Shown here: positions 31,301 through 40,059 of the stretch, piece after piece
How the letters are laid out: each line of letters opens with the position of its first letter
How positions within the stretch are numbered: the stretch's first letter is position 1
DNA from: Urophycis tenuis
Lineage: Eukaryota; Chordata; Actinopteri; Gadiformes; Phycidae
Length of the DNA: 64,000 bases
Direction: 5' to 3'
Assembly: GCA_036785325.1 (NCBI GenBank)
Contig: JAXIVH010000005.1
Coordinates: 14,502,341 to 14,566,340 of the forward strand
The notes under the pieces: generated by a model
What the model saw: only the letters and a program-made list of their open reading frames with translations
Databases searched by the model: none
What the model was told of the DNA's origin: nothing
Position numbers and translations under genes: made by a program

Positions 31301-31487
31301 TATAGTGAATGTGGTCTGGCATTAATCCATATCGTCAAGTTGGCCTACATTATTTTATCACCCATTTACTCCCTTACACAAAACCATGCTCTACTATGCT
31401 TAAATGCTCTACTATGCTTTAATGTAAGTAAATAGCTTACTGTATTATATACTTTTATGCGACTGAGTTAATAGGTCACTCACATAA

Positions 31488-32175
31488 AACCATATACTAT
31501 AGGAAACTAAAATTCACACTATACCAACACAAAACCATATACTACAGTAACATAAAATTCACACTATACCAACACAAAACCATATACTACAGTAACATAA
31601 ACTTCACACCACACAAAAGTTACTTGAAACCATAAACTACAGTGTTGTGTCTGGCCAGGAAGTAGGGGTGTTGTACTCCTGGGAGTGTGTTGTCTTTTCT
31701 TTTTGGGGCTGCTGGTCTCCCTCCTGTCCTCCATTGTTGCTCCTTTCTCCACAGGTGGTAGTCAATTTGGTAATCAGGGAGGGGTTAAAGAGGAGGAGGA
31801 GGGAGGCTCACACACACACACAGCAGCAGCAGGGGAAGGTTTGTGTTCCATCATGGCAGAGTTTTCTTATTTTAGTTTGGTTGGAGATCTCCAGTAGTCC
31901 TGTTTGGCGTTTTTTGTTGGGTTAGCTGTGTGTTTCTAGTTAGTGGGGAGGTGCAGGGTGCGATGGCCCCTGCAAATGATTGCTTATTTTTTTCAATAAT
32001 CTTTTTGCAAACTTTAAAACTTGTGTGGCGTCCATATGTTATGGTCTCATTGAGCCAATATTGATTTTAATGAGGCCGTAAACTACAGTAACATACAATT
32101 CACACTATACCAACATGAAACCATATACTCTGGTAACACAGAATTCACTCTATACCAACATGAAACCATCTCTCA
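31488..32175. repeat. 45-bp tandem repeat interrupted by a 435-bp insert
   Basis: Degenerate units of about 45 bp contain ACCATATACTACAGTAACAT and TTCACACTATACCAACA. They run from 31488 to 31643 and resume at 32079-32175. The intervening 31644-32078 is unrelated and is bordered by the exact 11-bp repeat TAAACTACAGT (31633-31643 and 32079-32089). Confidence 0.8.
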
Positions 32176-32297
32176 TCACTCAAGTAACCTTTGGTCACAC
32201 ATTAGGTCACCACACATGACGTCACCAACATACAACAATAGTCTTAAGAACACTTTTCAGCCACTCCTGTGAATACCATATACTACTCCAGGAACCT

Positions 32298-32475
32298 ATT
32301 CAGTCAGCTCAGTGGACAGAGCGGGTCGTCCACTAACTGTAGGGTTTCTGGTTCGATCCCCTTGATCCCCCCCCCCCCCTCTGCCAACTGTCCACATGTC
32401 AAAGCCCACAAATGTACTGATTGTAAGTAGCTTTGGAGAAAAGCGTCTGCTCAATGCCCCTTTACCATTTTCTTT
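32298..32475 (+). mobile_element. tRNA-derived SINE with L2-type tail
   Basis: The head has CAGCTCAGTGGACAGAGCGG and the B-box GGTTCGATCCCC. The tail GTAAGTAGCTTTGGAGAAAA is shared with the L2 LINE at 9460. Poly-C separates the two parts. Confidence 0.75.
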
Positions 32476-34010
32476 CAACACATGGAATGCCTAAGAGCTA
32501 AATTACTAGAAATCTATCACCCTCAATGGGTGGTGTTTGTTTTTGTATTTGTGTATACATACCAGTCATCTCTTAACTAGTTATCTCCTAACTCAGCCTT
32601 TAGACCGCTTTGCCAAGGGCTTTGTGGCGCTGTCTATTATCAACTGTAAGCATATATAAGGTGACTGCTCTACCTTTATAAAGTGGAGCTATACTCAGCG
32701 GTGTATGTTTAACATTTTGAATGAGAGCAAGATATTGCAGTGGACATATATTTTCTTGTCTCCATGCTTATGGAATCTACAATTAATTAAATTAATTCAT
32801 CATTGAGCGGCTATTGTGGATTTTGGAAAGCATGTGGTATTTTCTTTACAAACTCAAATGTTGATTGTATACTTGTGTACTTTTAATCATTCTCAGCCTA
32901 ACTTCCGTATTCAACTTTGGATGAAAATGTCGGCTGATTGACAAAGCCAATAAGTTAAAGGAAAGACAATGTTTTGAGTTTTGAGGAATTGTGTTTATTA
33001 TAATATGATTGTCTTCAAGAAAAAGGGAAGGAAATGAAAAGCAATCAGAAATTACCCCATTGCAACAGTAGTGTGGTCAAAATGCCGAATGCAGAATTTC
33101 AGAACTTCTCCTTTACTGAAAAACTGTCCCTGTTTCTTTATCGTTTCTATAGCTACAAAACCAATGCAATTCAAAATGTGTCAAATAATTGGCCAGGGAG
33201 AATGGTACTGAAGGATATATGATCAAATGGTACTAAATGTATAAAAAGCACTTGAAAAGAACAATATAGAATAACATGGTCATATATAGACTCATCCATG
33301 TTAACCCTTATTAGTGACCCCTATTACTAATAGGGATCACTACTAATAAGGGTTCACACCCCTATTAGTAGCACTAATAGGGGTGCTACTCAGCTATCAC
33401 TATTCATTTACAAGTAGCTACCAACGGTAAGGCTCCCACAGAGGTGAAAGAGGCAGCATTGAGCATTCAATAATTATCCCTGGCTAGTTCAAGAACACTT
33501 GCGACATCAGTCTGATACAAACTAAATACAACAACAAACCCTGACACAAATCTAGCCTCAGAAAAGCCACCGTTGTCTGTGGATTATTGAATTGCGCTTT
33601 ATTAACTTTTTTTTTCATCCAGCAAGCCAATACCTTGCTAGTGCCAGCCAGCCCAGTTAGGTTTTTGGAGGTTTGCCCAAGGGAACATCCTGTGTGATAT
33701 CCTGATGCAAGCTGGATAGATCAGCCTACCAGGAGATACACTGGGCTGGTAGGTTGACGATACATCTGGGTGGACACCCCCTCGTGTGTGTGGTGTCACC
33801 AAAAAGCAATCAACATCAACATCTCATCTGGTGGTGAACTGGGGTCACCTAAATCCCACCAACCCCGTGTTAGGCATATTCAACAAGCGGCTATAAGCAG
33901 CTATACCCTGTGAAGATAGCTGCATAGTACAGTCTTGTTGAAAAAATCCCTCCATCCGGGATGCAGGGCCAGAGGACTAAGCGACGGCGCGCCATCAATC
34001 CCTTCCGCTC
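32476..34010. other. intergenic, no gene
   Basis: AT-rich DNA around the palindrome cluster. The stretch 33600-33990 would be the c19orf12 3' flank and UTR on the minus strand. No coding exon, RNA gene or complete mobile element was recognised. Confidence 0.5.
33303..33386. repeat. cluster of nested perfect palindromes
   Basis: AACCCTTATTAGT (33303-33315) pairs with ACTAATAAGGGTT (33341-33353); between them CCCTATTA and TAATAGGG form an inner hairpin around one base. Immediately after, CACCCCTATTAGT and ACTAATAGGGGTG pair around AGC, and a competing pair GTAGCAC/GTGCTAC overlaps them. Confidence 0.9.
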
Positions 34011-34769
34011 TCAGCTTCCGTAGCGGACCTCCCCTCTGAGCTCCTTGGTGACGTAGTTGAGCAGCGCCGCCGTCACCTGCTGCTGGAGCGTGGCGTTGCC
34101 CATCACCAAGGCGACTACCTGCGCGACATCCGTCCAGTCCAGGTTGCTCAGGATGGCCACGACGGAGGCGTAGAGCTTCTTCTGCTGGCCGGGGGGCAGC
34201 TCCATCAGGACCTGAGGCAGAGGCCTGAACTGGCCCGCCGTGGCCCAGCAGCCCATCAGGCCCCCCACCGCGCCACCTGCGGCAGGGATCGGGTTCAATT
34301 CATTCACCTTGAGAGTCAATATCATGTCAAGAGAGCAGCCAGGTCCAAACAAGGACAACATGAAAGAGACAAACGGCATAAGAGTCATGCATTATGATGT
34401 GTACGCGAGTGACTTGACGGGTAATTTACCGTCGGTGGCTCTAGACTCAAAAAGGTATTTATTCCAGTCGATGCATGTTTGCACACAAACATCCTTCATC
34501 CCAAAAGTCATTCAAGGTAATGCTGAGAAATGAGGTTAATTCCAGCACCACTGCCATCTTTCTGAATGTTGTTATTGTGTTTTGTAGGTTTTATGAGGAC
34601 AATTCTCACCGACGGCGAGTCCCGGGGGCCCGGCCAGCAGCCCTCCCACAAAGGCACAGCCTCCCGCCACCATGGCTCCTTTGGCAGACTGCCGGAAGGT
34701 AATGTTGATGTTCTGCTGCGCCGACACGTCACAGCACAGACGCATGACATCTTCCATCCGTGGAGGCAT
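34011..34769 (-). CDS. c19orf12: C19orf12 homologue, glycine-zipper membrane protein (141 aa)
   Basis: This small membrane protein associates with mitochondria, ER and contact sites; mutation of the human gene causes MPAN, a form of neurodegeneration with brain iron accumulation. Coding exons on the minus strand are 34769-34610 and 34276-34011 (426 nt). The start is MPPRMEDVMRLCCDVS. A Gly-rich membrane hairpin follows: KGAMVAGGCAFVGGLLAGPP into GLAVGGAVGGLMGCW, crossing the exon junction. The conserved C-terminal half has LPQVLMELPPGQQKKLY, LDWTDVAQVVALVMGN and LLNYVTKELRGEVRY. Length equals that of the human short form. A non-coding first exon probably lies upstream toward 35.8-36 kb. The place between plekhf1 and ccne1 and the orientation agree with human 19q12. 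Confidence 0.95.
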
Positions 34770-36560
34770 CCCTGCATGGGGGTGTGGGGGAGAGGAAATA
34801 CAAGATGGCCGACATTTTAGGGCTATGTCACACTGATGAATATGTACTGATTAACCTGTGCTGCTGATGGGGGATATTTTACAGTGCGGTGACTGAATCA
34901 CTTCTGATTTAGGATCACAGTTTAATACAATTTGATTATAGTGGGTTTAAAAATTCACTCATAACAAACAAAGTACAACTGTATACTCTTTTACAGTATC
35001 AAGTATCAAGTACACCTTTACCTAAATAAGAAACAATGCAAGATTTGCTAAAAAATATTAAATGTGATACAAATATCTGTGGAACATCAACACATATGTA
35101 GCTTTAATATCCAAAGCATCTGTTAGAATATTAAGAAACTCCATCACCTATGACTATTCTTTTCCCAGTTCACCGGTAATATGTAGGTATCTGGAATAAC
35201 AGAAGACAAAGAAAAGCGACAAATAAACATGTGGCATAGATATTGGGAAGACGCTACTTGTAAATCATGTATTGACATTATCGTATCGTAAGTGTAAACA
35301 ACAGTGTGTTTAGTGATGAGCAGCTCGATCTGTCTGTGTTTTTTGGTTGCACACTGCCATCTGCTGGTAAGGGTCCGTTTTCAAGTTCAGTCAGTTACAA
35401 AACGAAACGATAATTTGTTCACTAAACAATCCCAAATAACTCTTACTCGAATGACACGTTCAATACAGCGTAACATGACTATATTGAGTATTAAAAACTA
35501 TGGTCCACCTACTTTATTGAAAACACTGTTGATAAAGCCGCATGTTGTCCAGGGTTGAGTAAAGTTACAAGTGGGACAATATGTTGACTCGAGTCCCCAG
35601 ACAGAGCCTGACGTGCCAGATAGAGTTCACACTGAATATCCTGAGTCGCAATCCTTTAATTCTTCATAAAACGTCCCATATAAAGCTAGATACCATTTCG
35701 TACACGGTTGGTTTACTCAGGCAGTGGTGAGATGCACGTACGTTAGTAGAAATGGCAATGGCGCGTTCATAATGATACGGAACACGTTACATTTGCATTG
35801 ACAGCGTACACAAGAAGAACAATATTGAATACATACTAATGTGTCTCACCTTCCTCAACAGGACTTTGGCTGGAAAGTTGAGCGTGTTCAGCAGCAATGC
35901 ATGATGGGATCGGGGGGCTCCAGGGCGCCCCTATTGGTGCTTTTAAATACTGCACACTTACCCATATCAAATATCACACATTTGGTAGCAAGAACACACA
36001 TCACGCAATCACCCCCTCAAATAAATATACCATAGCGATAGGGGCCTGTTTAGGACGCGGGTTTAGTGAAAACTCCGAGTTAGTTGAGTCAGACTTGAGG
36101 GAAACTCGGGGTTTTCGGTTTCACAAAGCCAGTTCAGCTTAACTCTGAGTCACTGCGGCGACATACTCAGAAGCTGACCTGAATCGTTTGAGGTTTTCTA
36201 AAAGTTACATAGTTTGTTAAGATTTCTATGGATCGCCCAAGCACGACATATGGGTCCAGATTAAGCAATGGCTACAACTACAAAGTAGAACAGTTCGATC
36301 AACAGAATACAAATAAGTATCGATGGTTTGAAAAGACACATTAAATAACAAAAAAAAAGTACTAATTGACTCGCATAATAAGGATGAGATAAAAACATGT
36401 TTGTCATTGTTACACCCGTTCAGGAGATATGTCCGGCATTATGTAATGCGACAATGCGTCATTTTGGGACATGCATGTGAGTGTTGGATGTAAACACTAT
36501 TAGAGACACAACAGGACCGAGCCCTGGGGGCGGGGCTTACTGACGGCTACGGTATATGGG
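34770..36560. other. divergent spacer between c19orf12 and the TP53INP gene
   Basis: It holds the presumed c19orf12 5' UTR and promoter and, at about 36030-36190, a block with CTCCGAGTTAGTTGAGTCAG and its near inverse AACTCTGAGTCACTG that resembles a teleost MITE. A CTCF-like motif is at 35352-35366. No further coding sequence was found. Confidence 0.45.
35352..35366 (-). promoter_or_regulatory. CTCF-like motif, minus strand
   Basis: On the minus strand it reads CCAGCAGATGGCAGT, close to the CTCF core and opposite in orientation to those at 18822, 23188 and 52302. Confidence 0.55.
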
Positions 36561-36686
36561 GAGGGACCCGGGCACATAAACAACTTTAAGCTCCAAACAA
36601 TCTCCGAAGACTGCGCTAAACGTTCGCCCGGTTTACAGTCTACGTTTACAGAAATAACATATATATTTTTGGGTTTCATTTAAAAG
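36530..36686 (+). promoter_or_regulatory. promoter and non-coding exon 1 of the TP53INP gene
   Basis: A GC box (GGGGGCGGGGC, about 36527-36537) precedes a TATA-like GGTATATGGGG (about 36551). The candidate 5' UTR exon ends at 36686 with donor AAAG|GTAAGG, which can splice to the coding exon acceptor at 37889. Confidence 0.6.
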
Positions 36687-37907
36687 GTAAGGTCTGAGCT
36701 TCAGTTTTCTTCACGCATAGCCCTTTGTATGTGCATTGGGTATTTTGTGGTCGGCCTGTGGTTTGACTTGATGTAGTCTGCCTATTGTTCTCTATCCGTC
36801 TGTGCATCAAAGCCTTTGACGGATTCAAGGCGATTTTAAGTCGTTTTCTTTCAACATAGAAAAAAAAACATAATTAGATTGTATGCGTCTGTTGAGCTGT
36901 AATGTATCCGTGCAACTACGTAGTTAATATCCTCAAATCTTGGTCTTTGTGTCTGCAAATAGACTGCAGGCATAATCCTAGTTCTGTATCCTGGCAGAGC
37001 TTTTGACGATTGATAACACTAACGTGTTACATGTTCCAACCGTTGCTGTTTGTGAGGGGAAATCAAAATGACGTATGGGTTGACTTTCATGTGCCCTAAT
37101 ATGTCACTACTAAGTTATAAAAACACACATAGACCTGTAGTCTATGTATAATCATCTGAACACTACCTAACTAGTGATCATGTAAATATGTATGTATACA
37201 TCTATGCTGCATAGCCTACTAATGGAAATGCAATATTGTGATTGTCATGTTAGGTGTCATCATTGTTTACGTTGATAGTTTTGAATTATGTTTGTTTCCC
37301 TTCTGGACATCTACGAGCATGCAACTACATGTCGGATACATCTAGTGGCTTTCAAATCGTGATGATGTCAACCACCTCGTCAAAACAACCGAATACATAT
37401 GACGTCTTAAAGTATACAACTGGGGTGATGCCATAACAGCCTTAACCAACCTCTCTTAACCTAACTTTCCATGCTGTGTTCCCTCATTAACTTGGGACAG
37501 CTGATCCGAGGGCAACTGCAGTTTCATGAGACGGAAGTTTGTTTACTTCCAGTCCCCCAGCCCCTAGCAATTCTGCCAATCTGTCTGCTTGGTAACGACT
37601 CGGGTTTCCCAGCTGATGTTACTCAAGCATTTGACTGTGGCGAAATGTTGGCCATAGGGCTGAAGGGAGTGGCAAAATGTTTTCGTTCGAAGCATCTCTC
37701 GGGATGACCGCTAGGGGCGCCAATTCGCATAATAATCATAGACCGTAAAGACCATAAGCAAATATCAAAATTATGTGATGAGAACGCATTTACTTGAGTC
37801 ATATTTATTTATATATATTTATATAGTTTTACCATACGACCATTAATCAATCCTCGTACCATCACGTTTGAACTACTTTGTGCTTTCAGGTTGTGACAGG
37901 TGAAAAG

Positions 37908-38908
37908 ATGATTGGAAAGATTCTTTCCCATCTCCTTGGAAGTGCAGAAGACGTTGAAGCTGACGACGACAGTTATGAGCAGCTGATGGAGTTCGAGGAG
38001 GGAGGCTGGGTGATAGTCACTGTCTCCGGTTAGAAAATCCACACAATCATCTGAAAATATGATTCATCTTCACTGCGGCCGGCATTGATTTAGAGAGAAT
38101 ACATCCCTGTGGAGATGTTTTTTTTTTTTTTTTTAAACCCATCTACCATACTGTGCTTGAATCTGCAGACAGATATGTCATCTTGTAACAGCCAACTCAA
38201 CAGAAATGCTGAGCTGTTTGCACTGTGACATGTAATGTACTTGTTTCCATCACTTGCCCAGAGGACGTGACGCTGGACGTGCCCCTGGTGGATCCCCTGG
38301 AGAACCTGCTGATTGAACACCCCAGCATGTCCGTATACCAGAGGAGAGGTGAGACCGCCGAAGAAGAGGATCTGGCCTCCGACGAAGAGGAAGAGGACAT
38401 GGCCAGGTTTGTAGATAAAATAATCGACCGCATGTGTTCTCAATTTGACTGATGCAGCAATGTTTGGGAATTTCTTACCGACCACTCTTGTTGTCTATTT
38501 TGATTAATTTCTGAATTTTATACAAAACAGAGAGTGGAGTAGTTTCTTTATACAGTAAAATCTTCTTCTGTCGCCTGATGTCCAATGACTGGCCAATCCT
38601 CCTCAAGTCCTTACAATGTTATGCACTGCTCACTACCGCCCACTACCTCCCCCTCCTGGTGTGTGTGCCCCACCCTCCTCAGGTCAGTGGCGTTGCGCCG
38701 ACACATTTCATGGCGTCTGGCAGCCTGGGGCATCCCCCTCACGGGAAACCTCCAGCTGCTGGCCCTGAAGGCCCACAGCCAGGGGCAGCGGCACAAGATG
38801 AGCCGCGGCAGCCTCCACAGGCAGAACCTGGCCAAGACACGCTTCTCCGCTGCCGAGAAACGCTACGGACAATTCAAGCAGCCGGGCCAGCGCCTCTACA
38901 ACTACTAG
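37908..38908 (+). CDS. TP53INP-family protein (3 coding exons, 163 aa)
   Basis: Tumour protein p53-inducible nuclear proteins shuttle between nucleus and autophagosomes, binding LC3/GATE16 through an LIR and acting as transcriptional co-regulators. Coding exons 37908-38028, 38262-38406 and 38683-38908 sum to 492 nt. The N-terminal amphipathic stretch MIGKILSHLLG leads to an acidic region and an LIR-type motif EEGGWVIVTV (W35-V38). The family signature LENLLIEHPSMSVY follows, then an acidic cluster EEEDLASDEEEEDM. The C-terminus is basic with LHRQNLAKTRFSAAEK and ends QRLYNY, like the QRQFNY/RQYNY ends of TP53INP2 and TP53INP1. It is shorter than TP53INP1/2 (about 220-240 aa) and lacks the ESWFITPPPCF block I know from them. 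Its place beside ccne1 suggests a third paralogue. The start was chosen because it is the first ATG after the acceptor. Confidence 0.88.
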
Positions 38909-39863
38909 AGACCCGAGCCTTGGCCTGGTGGGTGGGGTGGGTTTGTGTGGGTTACCTGCCTGATGTGTTGATTTACTGCACCACCGCACAGTGCTTTGAC
39001 CTTTGACAAAGGGGCAAATCACTCACTGAATTGCTGGATAATTAATTTTATTATATCAACAACCTTAGGTACCCATTGTCTAACCAGATTACATCTAAAA
39101 ACTGTGATTGGTTATGGTTACCAAAGTTTAAAATGACGTTCTTTGTGTATGTATAAACATGCGTTTTCCTCTTGTGAGTGAACAGCAGGTTCACTGTTTC
39201 TCCGTATGTATAAAATGTTATCGGGAACATTGTATGAGCCAAGCCACAAAGAAAACCCTCGACTTTCTGCATGAAGAGGAAGAGATCAGAGGCGCTTGGT
39301 GTCCTCACTTCAGCCATGAAAGCCACGAGTCACCTGCTCAGGTCTGAGAAGTGGAAGCAAAAAAATTGCTTTTCAGTACAAATTCTGCTATAGTATCAAA
39401 TTATTGTATAGCTGTTCGGATTAAATAGTGGTAATACTAGTATGTAGGAAAAAAATAATGTGTGGCAGGTATTTTTATGGTGCACAACACTGGTGAAAAT
39501 GTTTTGTTTAAATTAAGAAGTTGAACAATGATAGTTCTTCATTATCTTTAATGTGTGTCATATTGTGTGCCTTACATTTAGATATCGTGATTAGAACATG
39601 CATTTAAGGCACCTTTCATATTTCATCATTTATGTTCTTTGAAGAAACTTAACATGTCATTTTACAGTTGTTTTTTGATACAAATGTCCTTTGGACAAAG
39701 GAATTCTGTTTAAGGATTACAAAATGTATACCATTTTATACTTTTCAATGGATACTTATTTTTAACATGTTACATCATTGATGCTTGTACATATGGTATG
39801 ATATTTTATTGTGTACGGCTTTTTTTATTTGTGAATATTTATAAAAATGTACAAAAAAAAGTG

Positions 39864-39869
39864 AATAAA
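39864..39869 (+). terminator. polyadenylation signal, TP53INP gene
   Basis: AATAAA followed by a T-rich stretch, at the end of a 0.95-kb AT-rich 3' UTR. It faces the BtpA-gene signal 34 bp away. Confidence 0.65.
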
Positions 39870-39902
39870 TCTTGTTTTTTTTAATTGTGGCTTGGATGTC
39901 AC

Positions 39903-39908
39903 TTTATT
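39903..39908 (-). terminator. polyadenylation signal, BtpA-family gene
   Basis: TTTATT on the plus strand reads AATAAA on the minus strand, 152 nt after the stop codon of the minus-strand gene. Confidence 0.65.
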
Positions 39909-40059
39909 GAGAAAACGTGAAGCAAAATAAACAAAACAGCATCTTGCAGTGAATTGACAGGAATTAAGGTGTGGGAAGACAAAAACCACAAACGAGAAAG
40001 CACTGGGGCATATTTCACCCTGGTGGAGTAAGATGTTTGTACCACACAGGCCTACCACC

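Noticed and set aside
31644..32078. Solo LTR
   Set aside because: The segment starts near TGTTGTG but has no matching CA end or 4-6-bp duplication.
37700..37720. CTCF motif CCGCTAGGGGCGCC
   Set aside because: One G short of the core, so the spacing is wrong.
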